DNA of 10,549 nt from Oscillospiraceae bacterium. GTDB taxonomy: Bacteria > Bacillota > Clostridia > Oscillospirales > UBA929. The stretch covers positions 1 to 10,549 of the forward strand of contig JAIRML010000196.1 of NCBI GenBank assembly GCA_031258665.1, given 5' to 3'. The notes beneath the pieces are model-generated. The model made no database searches and was not told the DNA's origin. It was given only the letters and a program-made list of their open reading frames with translations. How positions within the stretch are numbered: position 1 is the first letter of the stretch; every line of letters begins with the position of its first letter. Both the position numbers and the translations under genes were made by a program. Shown piece by piece: positions 1 to 5,638 of the stretch.

Positions 1-1
1 G

Positions 2-1399
2 TGCAGCCGTTTTGTGCCGGCGGCCAAGCTGCGCGAGACGATGAAGAAGCTGGCGGCCGGGGAGACGGACTTCATCATCGGCACCCACAAATTGCTGCAA
101 AAGTCCGTTGTCTTCAAGAAGCTGGGGCTTCTGATCGTCGACGAGGAGCAGCGCTTTGGCGTCACACACAAGGAGCGCCTCAAAGAGATGGCGCGGCAGG
201 TGGACGTGCTGACGCTGACGGCCACGCCGATCCCGCGGACGCTCAACATGGCGCTCTCGGGGATCCGCGATATGTCGACGATCGAGGAGCCGCCGCGCGA
301 CCGCTATCCGGTGCAGACCTATGTGATGGAGCACGACGATGTGATCGTGACCGACGCGCTGCGGCGCGAGGTGCAGCGGGGCGGGCAGGCCTATTATCTT
401 CACAACCGGGTGGAGAGCATTGAGCGGACGGCCGCCCGGCTGGCGGCGCTGCTGCCCGGGGTGACGGTGGCGGCGGCCCACGGGCAGATGAGCGAAGAGA
501 GGCTCTCCGAGATCATGAACCGCATGGCCGACGGGGAGGTCCAGGTGCTCGTGTGCACGACGATCATCGAGACCGGCATCGACATCCCAAACGTCAACAC
601 GCTGGTGGTCGAAGACGCCGACAGGCTGGGGCTGGCGCAGCTCCACCAGATCCGGGGGCGTGTGGGGCGCAGCCCCCGCCACGCGTTTGCCTATCTCACC
701 TACCGGCGCGGGCGGATCCTCAGCGAGGTGGCCACCAAGCGGCTGACGGCCATCCGGGAGTTCGCCGAATTTGGTTCCGGCTTTAAGATCGCGATGCGTG
801 ACCTGGAGATCCGGGGCGCGGGCAATGTGCTCGGCTCCGAGCAGCACGGGCACATGATGAGCGTGGGCTACGACATGTACCTGAAACTGCTGGAGGAGGC
901 CGTGCTTGAGGCGCGCGGGGAGGAGGCGCCGGCCGTGACCGACTGCACGGCCGATCTGGCGGTGCCGGCCGGGATTCCGGATGCGTATGTCCCGTCGCCG
1001 GGCCAGCGCATGGACCTCTACCGCCGCATCGCGGCCGTCCGGGACGAGGAGGACGCCTCCGATCTGCTCGACGAACTGCTCGACCGCTTCGGCGACGCGC
1101 CGGAGAGCGTGCAGGCCCTTTTGCAGATCGCGCTGCTGCGCGCCGAGGCCGCGTGCGCCGGGATCTTGGAGATCAGCCAGAAGGGGGAGCGGCTCCTCTG
1201 CAAGGTGGTCGCGCCGGACCTGCGGCGGGTGGCGCACCTCTGCGCCGCGCCGGATTACCGGGGCCGCGTGCTCTTTGGCGCCGGGGACAACCCGCATCTC
1301 TCGCTGCGGCTGCGCGCGCCGCGCGCCGTGCTGGCGGAGGCGCGGGCCTTCGTCACGGCCTACCGCACCGCCGGGGACACGCCTTGTTTGCCAAAATAA
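2..1399 (+). CDS. mfd: Transcription-repair coupling factor Mfd, C-terminal part (5' end outside window)
   Basis: Mfd is a cytoplasmic ATP-driven DNA translocase that pushes RNA polymerase stalled at lesions off the template and recruits UvrA for nucleotide excision repair. The visible 465 residues cover the second half of the translocase and the C-terminal domain. The frame is open from base 2, so the true start lies upstream; a full protein is usually about 1150 residues. Visible motifs, numbered from the first codon: Walker B-type DEEQ at about 47-50 (in LLIVDEEQRFGV), motif III TATPIPRTLNMAL near 73, motif V TTIIETGIDIPN, motif VI QIRGRVGR at 216-223, and the RecG/Mfd-specific TRG region at about 261-285 (RDLEIRGAGNVLGSEQHG). 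The regulatory D7 domain follows at about 330-440. The gene ends with TAA and is intact here. It is very GC-rich. RecG is excluded by the D7 region after the TRG motif. Confidence 0.96.
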   Translation, partial: CSRFVPAAKLRETMKKLAAGETDFIIGTHKLLQKSVVFKKLGLLIVDEEQRFGVTHKERLKEMARQVDVLTLTATPIPRTLNMALSGIRDMSTIEEPPRDRYPVQTYVMEHDDVIVTDALRREVQRGGQAYYLHNRVESIERTAARLAALLPGVTVAAAHGQMSEERLSEIMNRMADGEVQVLVCTTIIETGIDIPNVNTLVVEDADRLGLAQLHQIRGRVGRSPRHAFAYLTYRRGRILSEVATKRLTAIREFAEFGSGFKIAMRDLEIRGAGNVLGSEQHGHMMSVGYDMYLKLLEEAVLEARGEEAPAVTDCTADLAVPAGIPDAYVPSPGQRMDLYRRIAAVRDEEDASDLLDELLDRFGDAPESVQALLQIALLRAEAACAGILEISQKGERLLCKVVAPDLRRVAHLCAAPDYRGRVLFGAGDNPHLSLRLRAPRAVLAEARAFVTAYRTAGDTPCLPK

Positions 1400-1490
1400 C
1401 GTGATTCCCTCGACGGCTTTTGCGAGACTGCGCGTGGGACAAGCGGTAAAATGGAAGCAGAGACGCGCCGAAATTAAGTGGAGACGAAGG

Positions 1491-1504
1491 GGGACACATG
1501 TCCC
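1491..1504 (+). other. Small hairpin over an alternative noc start codon, with a Noc-site-like overlap
   Basis: GGGAC-ACAT-GTCCC can pair as a five-base stem. The ATG at 1498 lies in its loop and right arm, and its purine-rich ribosome site (AAGGGGG, 1487-1493) partly enters the stem. This argues against 1498 as the main start of the downstream ParB-family gene. The adjoining bases 1498-1512 (ATGTCCCGGGGAAAC) resemble the Noc binding site of Bacillus subtilis, ATTTCCCGGGAAAT, but with one inserted G and two mismatches. Confidence 0.3.
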
Positions 1505-1544
1505 GGGGAAACAGCGCGGGGGTGACGAAGGGCCCGCCGCGCCG

Positions 1545-1552
1545 GGAGGTGA
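1545..1552 (+). promoter_or_regulatory. Ribosome binding site that decides the noc start
   Basis: GGAGGTGA is a near-perfect match to the anti-Shine-Dalgarno complement and sits five bases before the ATG at 1558. It is much stronger than the site in front of the in-frame ATG at 1498, so 1558 is chosen as the start. The 20 residues that the longer form would add are basic and low in complexity. Confidence 0.7.
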
Positions 1553-1557
1553 AGCAT

Positions 1558-2382
1558 ATGGCGCCGCGCGCGCAGCGCGCCGGACTCCTGGAGAGCCGCC
1601 GCATCGCGTATTTGAAGATTGCCGCCATCGCGCCGAATCCGGCCCAGCCGCGCCGGTGGTTCGATGGGGCGGATCTGCGCGAGCTCTCCGACAGCATTGC
1701 CCAATATGGGGTCCTCCAGCCCCTCACGGTGCGCCGCGTCGCCGCCGGGTATGAACTGGTGGCGGGGGAACGGCGGCTGCGCGCGGCGGAGATGGCGGGA
1801 CTCACGCAGGTGCCCTGTCTCGTGGTGGGGGTGAGCGCCGAGGAGTCCTCTCTCCTCGCGCTGGTGGAAAACCTTCAGCGGCGGGACTTGGACTTCATTG
1901 AGGAAGCGGAGGGGATCGAACGGCTGATCCGGGTCTACGGGCTGTCTCAGGAAGAGGTGGCCCGCCGGTTGGGCAAATCCCCGTCGGCGGTGTCAAACAA
2001 GCTGCGGCTGCTGCGGCATCCGCCGGAGGTGCTCGCGCTGCTGCGCCAGCACGCGTTGACGGAGCGGCATGCGCGGGTGCTGCTTCGGCTGGAGAACACC
2101 GCTGACCGCGTGCGGGCCATCGAACGTATGGCGCGGCTGAAGATGAATGTGGCGCAGGCGGAGCGCTACGTGGAGGGGCTGTTGGAGGCCCGCCCGGCCG
2201 CGCCCGCGCAGGGGAGCCGGGCTCACCCGCTGTATGTTTTCAAAGATGTCCGGCTGTTTTTGAACACACTCCGCCGCGCGGCCGACACCATGCGGCGCGC
2301 CGGCGTCGCCACCGACATCGACAGCCGCGAACTCGAAGACGCGCTGCTTCTCACCATACGCATCGCGCGAAAATCCTCCTAA
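1558..2382 (+). CDS. noc: Noc / ParB-family chromosome-binding CTPase
   Basis: ParB-family proteins are CTP-dependent DNA clamps that load at palindromic sites. Noc members stop the division ring from closing over the nucleoid. The 274-residue product has the N-terminal ParB/Srx fold with the CTP-binding motifs GERRLRA (from G70) and ENLQR (104-108). A helix-turn-helix follows at about 130-152 (SQEEVARRLGKSPSAVSNKL), then a C-terminal tail VFKDVRLFLNTLRRAADTMR, which I recall from clostridial Noc-like proteins. It lies 158 bases after mfd, so it could be co-transcribed or have its own promoter; none is obvious. The N-terminus shows no clear amphipathic membrane-targeting helix of the kind B. 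subtilis Noc uses. An in-frame ATG at 1498 would add 20 residues. Spo0J/ParB is the alternative name: no parA (soj) lies beside it, which favours Noc. Family is certain; Noc versus ParB is about 75 %. Confidence 0.85.
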   Translation: MAPRAQRAGLLESRRIAYLKIAAIAPNPAQPRRWFDGADLRELSDSIAQYGVLQPLTVRRVAAGYELVAGERRLRAAEMAGLTQVPCLVVGVSAEESSLLALVENLQRRDLDFIEEAEGIERLIRVYGLSQEEVARRLGKSPSAVSNKLRLLRHPPEVLALLRQHALTERHARVLLRLENTADRVRAIERMARLKMNVAQAERYVEGLLEARPAAPAQGSRAHPLYVFKDVRLFLNTLRRAADTMRRAGVATDIDSRELEDALLLTIRIARKSS

Positions 2383-2390
2383 ATAGTAAC

Positions 2391-2487
2391 TTATGGCCGC
2401 GAAGCGGCGATAAAAAAGCAAGCATTTGTGTTGTGGGCAGCCCACAACACAAATGCTTGCTTTTTGTTGCCGTTTCGCGGCAGCAAG
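2391..2487. repeat. Palindromic element, copy 1: two units in inverted orientation, probable noc terminator
   Basis: A perfect 26-base inverted repeat (2413-2438 against 2440-2465, centre base 2439) starts with AAAAAGCAAGC and ends with GCTTGCTTTTT. Outside it each side carries a GCCGC/GCGGC hairpin (2395-2408 and 2468-2482). The right half matches copy 2 without gaps over 28 bases (ACAAC...TTGTTGCC) with four mismatches. The left half is the same unit inverted. The whole therefore looks like two head-to-head units. The strong stem ending in five T, 30 bases after the noc stop codon, would act as a Rho-independent terminator, and its symmetry lets it work from both sides. Confidence 0.8.
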
Positions 2488-2499
2488 GCGCTAAAAAGG

Positions 2500-2692
2500 T
2501 ATACCTTTTCGACATACAGGCGGCGCGAGGCTTTCAGAAAACCTAGTCCAACTATATTACAAATTTTTTCTAAAGTCAATAGGCAATTTTGTAATACTTT
2601 CGAAAAATCCCTGCGCACTTGACAACATTTCCTATATTTACATGGGCAAAAATTACAAAAATGCTTCCCGCACGTCCGCTCGAAAAGGTATA
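2500..2692. repeat. Possible 193-base MITE-like element with 13-base inverted ends and TA flanks
   Basis: TATACCTTTTCGA (2500-2512) and TCGAAAAGGTATA (2680-2692) are exact reverse complements. Read as an element TACCTTTTCGA...TCGAAAAGGTA, it is flanked on both sides by TA, the target duplication of IS630/Tc1-mariner-type elements. The interior is AT-rich, unlike both neighbours, and encodes nothing recognisable. The left end also lies in a 16-base perfect palindrome AAAAGGTATACCTTTT (2494-2509), so a pair of operator-like sites is the alternative reading. Confidence 0.35.
2551..2579 (-). promoter_or_regulatory. Sigma-A-like promoter reading left
   Basis: On the minus strand, TTGACT (-35; plus-strand 2574-2579) is followed by a 17-base spacer and TATAGT (-10; plus-strand 2551-2556). 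Both hexamers are five of six against the consensus, with ideal spacing. Transcription would start near 2544 and run toward the end of noc. It would meet the strong copy-1 hairpin and its T run at about 2412, giving a transcript of roughly 130 bases. No credible protein lies in that stretch. Confidence 0.5.
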
Positions 2693-2890
2693 GCATAACA
2701 AGTTTGCGCGGGCGTTGCTGAAGTCGTTGCGGCCCAGCGGATGCGGGGTCGGCGAGTGTACGGGTGCGGGGCGCGTGAGGTGTTCAGCACGGTTACTGAA
2801 AGTGGAAAACCCCCAGTGTTTCCCAAGCTTGTTCAGCCGCTTGGGGCGGCGTTTGCGTGGGCGTTGTCAGGGGTTTGGGAGAATGAATGC

Positions 2891-4018
2891 ATGAAAAAGT
2901 ACATACGGTTCTTATTCCTCCTCCTTGCGCTCTCCCTGTTGTTTGTCCCGCTGGCCGGCTGCGGTTCGGGCACGGACGAACCGGAGAGCGGCCTCGCGTC
3001 TTTATACAGCGCGGGGATTGATGAAGACGGTTTTTGGAAAGGGATCAAAGCGCTTGACTATGTTGAGAACTTCGATTATCGAGCGATGACCATCCCCGCT
3101 GACGCGCATCACGTTTCGGACGATGCCCTCCAATACCAGATCGATACCCTGATGGCCGGATACATGTCAAGAATCCAAATGATGGATCGCGCGGTCGCCG
3201 ACGGCGACACGGTGAACATCGATTATGAGGGAAAGATAGACGGGGTTGCGTTTGAGGGCGGCTCGACCTTCACCGTGGGCGTGGATGTCACCATTGGAGC
3301 GACGGACAACACAGATGATACAGACAATATGTTGCGCTTTCTTGACGATTTTTTGAAACAGTTGATCGGGCAGATGCCCGGAAAAACAATTGATATTGAG
3401 GTCTCCTTCCCCGCCGACTATTATGAAGAGGCGCTGCGGGGCAAGAGGGCTGTGTTTGCGACGACCATCAACTACATTGTTGAAAGGGAAGAATTGACGG
3501 ATGACTTTGTCGCGAAGAACCTGTCTTTGTCCAACGGCTGGACAACCGTTGAGGAAATGAGAACGGGTATGCGGGCGGACATACAAAAAAATCTCACGCA
3601 GCAATACATAGAGCAATTCCTCAGGACAGAGGTGCCCGTCAAATCCATTCCCGATCCGCTGATGGAGTACCAGGAGGCGATCCTGTTGAATGGCTACCAG
3701 GAATTGGCAGATTACAACGGGATGGAGTTGGCGGATTATCTGCAAAAATATGAGGGGTTCTCCGGGGTGGAGGAATGTATTGCGGACGCATACAACGACC
3801 TTGCGGAGAACGCGGCGTATTCCCTGGCCATCCAGGCCGTGGCGGAGGACGCGGACATTGCGGTAGGTGATGAGGATCTGACGGCGTATTCTTCCGAACA
3901 CCTGTGGTCAAGCGACATTTCTATACAAGTGGAGTATTATGGCTTGCCTTACGTAAAGCAGGCGGTCCTTGCTCAGAAAGTTCTCGATTATATTGCGGAA
4001 AATGCCACGTTGATGTGA
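2891..4018 (+). CDS. Lipid-anchored trigger-factor-like FKBP prolyl isomerase
   Basis: The 375-residue product is probably an extracytoplasmic peptidyl-prolyl cis-trans isomerase and chaperone. Residues 1-24 form a lipoprotein signal: basic MKKYIR, a leucine-rich core and lipobox PLAGC with C24 as the lipidated cysteine. Residues about 100-195 match the FKBP domain of trigger factor (DGDTVNIDYEGKIDGVAFEG and later FPADYYEEALRGKRAVFATT). Residues about 200-375 match its C-terminal chaperone arms (LTDDFVAKNLS, then long helices). The ribosome-binding N-domain of cytoplasmic trigger factor is absent, as expected outside the cell. The start at 2891 is chosen because GGGAG (2877-2881) lies nine bases upstream and the signal peptide begins there. 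The gene is near 50 % GC in sampled stretches, below mfd and noc. It lies 33 bases before the next lipoprotein gene. Its clients may be the secreted cohesin and dockerin proteins downstream; that is inference. Confidence 0.85.
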   Translation: MKKYIRFLFLLLALSLLFVPLAGCGSGTDEPESGLASLYSAGIDEDGFWKGIKALDYVENFDYRAMTIPADAHHVSDDALQYQIDTLMAGYMSRIQMMDRAVADGDTVNIDYEGKIDGVAFEGGSTFTVGVDVTIGATDNTDDTDNMLRFLDDFLKQLIGQMPGKTIDIEVSFPADYYEEALRGKRAVFATTINYIVEREELTDDFVAKNLSLSNGWTTVEEMRTGMRADIQKNLTQQYIEQFLRTEVPVKSIPDPLMEYQEAILLNGYQELADYNGMELADYLQKYEGFSGVEECIADAYNDLAENAAYSLAIQAVAEDADIAVGDEDLTAYSSEHLWSSDISIQVEYYGLPYVKQAVLAQKVLDYIAENATLM

Positions 4019-4051
4019 TCAGAAAAACGGAAAAGGAATGGGTCTCAACCA

Positions 4052-4573
4052 ATGAAAAAACATGTCTGCTGTTTGACGTCCAACGTGGGCTGCCGCCGCA
4101 GCACACAACCCAAATTTTTGTTTTTTGTTGCCGCGAAGCGGCAACAGGGTATTCTTTTTGCGGCGGTGCTCTTTTTCTGTTTGCTGAGCGCCTGCGCGGG
4201 CGAGGACGCGGACCCCGCGGCACTGAAGACATATGATTTTGGTCGAGATAAAGTCCCCAGCATCACCGCGGTGGTCGGTGAACGGACGGTCACAGAGGTG
4301 GCATCCGAGGGCAAAAATGAGTTTCCCAGCAAGCAATATACCTATCAGAGCAATTCGGTTGCCGACGACCTTTCCCAATATACACAGCTCCTGCAGGAGC
4401 AGGCGTGGACGACAACGGGGGATGGTTACAATCTGAAGGAGTCGCCGGGCAGCGCGCAGTTTGTCAAGGAATCCGCCGACAACGGACAGATTTTGATTCT
4501 GTTCATCACGTATGAGGAGAATCAATACGCGATTAAAGTCACAAAACTAGAAGCGCTGATCGACCACACATAG
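4052..4573 (+). CDS. Small lipoprotein of unknown function with a repeat-derived N-terminus
   Basis: I do not recognise the family. The 173-residue protein has a lipoprotein signal whose core ILFAAVLFFCLLSAC ends in lipobox LSAC with C48, leaving about 126 residues outside the membrane. These residues are polar (AALKTYDFGRDKVPSITAVVG, later YTYQSNSVADDLSQY) with no catalytic motif that I can see. The signal is unusually long before its core. Residues 9-33 are encoded by copy 2 of the palindromic element, which ends just before the hydrophobic stretch and supplies the basic AAKRQQG flank. The ribosome site is weak: AAGGA at 4033-4037 is 14 bases from the ATG. The gene lies 33 bases after the isomerase gene and 24 bases before the cohesin gene, so it is probably in the same transcript. 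A later non-ATG start inside the repeat cannot be excluded. Confidence 0.75.
   Translation: MKKHVCCLTSNVGCRRSTQPKFLFFVAAKRQQGILFAAVLFFCLLSACAGEDADPAALKTYDFGRDKVPSITAVVGERTVTEVASEGKNEFPSKQYTYQSNSVADDLSQYTQLLQEQAWTTTGDGYNLKESPGSAQFVKESADNGQILILFITYEENQYAIKVTKLEALIDHT
4077..4151 (+). repeat. Palindromic element, copy 2, inside a coding sequence
   Basis: This 75-base unit aligns without gaps to the reverse complement of copy 3 (61 of 75 identical by my hand count). Its order is CGTCCAACGTGGG, a weak first hairpin, ACAACCCAAA, a T-rich spacer, and then the hairpin GTTGCCGC-GAA-GCGGCAAC (4127-4145). It lies fully inside the small lipoprotein gene, and its length, a multiple of three, keeps the frame open. 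Confidence 0.85.
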
Positions 4574-4597
4574 GCGTGCGCTTGAGGAGACAATAAG

Positions 4598-5377
4598 ATG
4601 TTTATGCGAAAGAGAGCAATACGCCCATGCGCGCTGACGCTTGTCTTGCTTCTCGGCGTCTTTGGGGGCGTGGACCTCGCCGCGCTGGCGGCCGGCGAGG
4701 TGATGGTGCGGGTGAAAGACGTCAGCGTCAGCGCGGGGCAGACGGTCACGACGGAGCTGATCATGGAGGGAACGTTCGCGGCCTTCCAGGGGGTCCTGAC
4801 GTATGACACCGGCGCGCTGACACTGGAAAAGATCGAGGCCACGAGTCTGCTTTCGGAAAGCATGACCATGTTCACGCAGGACGAGATCACCGGTGCATTT
4901 ACAAACGGCTCCTTTGTCAGCGCGTCGGCCCATAACGCGGAGATAAGCGGCGCGGTGCTCACGTTTACGTTTCGCGCCGGGGACAACGCGGACGGAACCT
5001 ATTCGTTTCGCGTAGAACAACTCCTGGTCTGTGACGAAGAGGGCGTGCCGCTCACGGTCAATGCCGCGGATACGATTGTGGTCCCGGTGACCCCGCCCTC
5101 GCCAACCCCGACGCCGGCCCCCGCGACCCGGGAACCGACACCGGCGCCCACGGCCCAGACGCCGACACCGGCGCCCACGACCCAGACGCCGACACCGGCG
5201 CCCACGACCCGGGCGCCGACACCGGCCCCCGCGGCCGACGGCCCGGCCCCCAATCCTTCCGACGGCAGCGGGCGGGTCATTCTCCCATGGGTCATCGCGG
5301 CCGCCGCGGTCGTCGGCGCCCTGCTGATCGCGGTCCGTATCAGGAAAAAAGAAAAGAGTAATAAAAGAAAAGAATAG
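4598..5377 (+). CDS. Membrane-anchored cohesin-domain protein
   Basis: Cohesins bind dockerins on enzymes and hold them at the cell surface. The 259-residue product has a Sec signal peptide (residues about 1-32, ending LAALAA). One cohesin-type beta-sandwich follows at about 34-165, with the typical pattern VRVKDVSVSAGQTVT, LTYDTGALTLEKIEA and a late GAVLTFTFRAGDNADGTYSF. A Pro/Thr-rich linker of nine-residue repeats comes next. The C-terminus is one membrane helix (about 227-246, PWVIAAAAVVGALLIAV) with a basic tail RIRKKEKSNKRKE. There is no LPXTG motif, so it is probably membrane-held and not sortase-linked. GAGGAGA (4584-4590) is seven bases before the ATG. It is probably in one transcript with the two lipoprotein genes before it. 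Cohesin type and dockerin partner cannot be fixed by eye; a cohesin-like adhesion domain with another ligand is the alternative. Confidence 0.85.
   Translation: MFMRKRAIRPCALTLVLLLGVFGGVDLAALAAGEVMVRVKDVSVSAGQTVTTELIMEGTFAAFQGVLTYDTGALTLEKIEATSLLSESMTMFTQDEITGAFTNGSFVSASAHNAEISGAVLTFTFRAGDNADGTYSFRVEQLLVCDEEGVPLTVNAADTIVVPVTPPSPTPTPAPATREPTPAPTAQTPTPAPTTQTPTPAPTTRAPTPAPAADGPAPNPSDGSGRVILPWVIAAAAVVGALLIAVRIRKKEKSNKRKE
5132..5239 (+). repeat. Four 27-base tandem repeats encoding the Pro/Thr linker
   Basis: Units at 5132-5158, 5159-5185, 5186-5212 and 5213-5239 each encode nine residues of the form xPTPAPTxx (EPTPAPTAQ, TPTPAPTTQ, TPTPAPTTR, APTPAPAAD). Units two and three differ at one base. 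Near identity at DNA level points to recent duplication, so linker length may vary between strains by slipped-strand copying. Confidence 0.9.
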
Positions 5378-5508
5378 AAGACGTAAAATGGCGGCGCACG
5401 AGCGGCAGAAATCAAGGGGGTGGACATGCAACCCGTATGACCCGGCAGCGCAAGATAAAGTATTGAAATGATGGGGGGCAAATCTGAGTGAATGGTAAGC
5501 TGTTGTAG

Positions 5509-5583
5509 TACCTTGTTGCCGCGAAGCGGTAACAAAAAAGAAGAATTTGGGTTGTAGGTTGCAGTTGCAACCCACGTTGGACG
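5509..5583 (-). repeat. Palindromic element, copy 3, reverse orientation
   Basis: This 75-base unit lies in the 261-base gap between the two cohesin genes. Read on the minus strand it runs CGTCCAACGTGGG, hairpin GGTTGC/GCAACC, ACAACCCAAA, T-rich spacer and GTTACCGC-TTC-GCGGCAAC. Against copy 2 the loop of the last hairpin is flipped (TTC for GAA) while the stem is kept, apart from one G-to-A change, as expected for a sequence conserved as a fold. The rest of the gap shows no promoter that I can support. Confidence 0.85.
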
Positions 5584-5638
5584 AGAAAAGAAGAGGGACG
5601 TTTTTGGTGATAATAAGGAAAAACAGGAGGACTTCGGA

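Larger units (their letters stand above)
2383..2890. other. 508-base intergenic region between noc and the lipoprotein gene
   Basis: No gene is supported here. The left part (2391-2487) is a large double palindrome. The middle (about 2500-2692) is AT-rich, with a minus-strand promoter and short inverted ends. The right part (about 2700-2890) is GC-rich again and holds only a weak hairpin (CCCAAGC 2822-2828 with GCTTGGG 2839-2845). The reading frame of the next gene stays open leftward to 2741, but the encoded residues look random and have no ribosome site. No clear plus-strand promoter for the lipoprotein gene was found; TTGACA at 2619-2624 has no good -10 partner. Confidence 0.7.

Noticed and set aside
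2619..2642. Plus-strand promoter with TTGACA at 2619
   Set aside because: The -35 is perfect, but the bases at 16-18 spacing (around ATGGGC) do not form a -10 box.
2391..2696. 101-residue minus-strand frame over the intergenic palindrome
   Set aside because: It runs through both hairpin arms, has no ribosome site and has an unnatural composition; a non-coding transcript is more likely.
2741..2890. In-frame N-terminal extension of the isomerase gene
   Set aside because: It would put 50 residues before a complete lipoprotein signal peptide and lacks a ribosome site, while 2891 has a good one.
5265..5377. Sortase signal at the end of the membrane-held cohesin protein
   Set aside because: The hydrophobic helix and basic tail are present, but there is no LPXTG or similar motif before them; VILPW is part of the helix start.
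4547..5575. Long open frame on the minus strand opposite the membrane-held cohesin gene
   Set aside because: It is Arg/Gly-rich shadow coding from the GC-rich Pro/Thr linker, has no ribosome site, and crosses palindromic copy 3 and the end of the lipoprotein gene.
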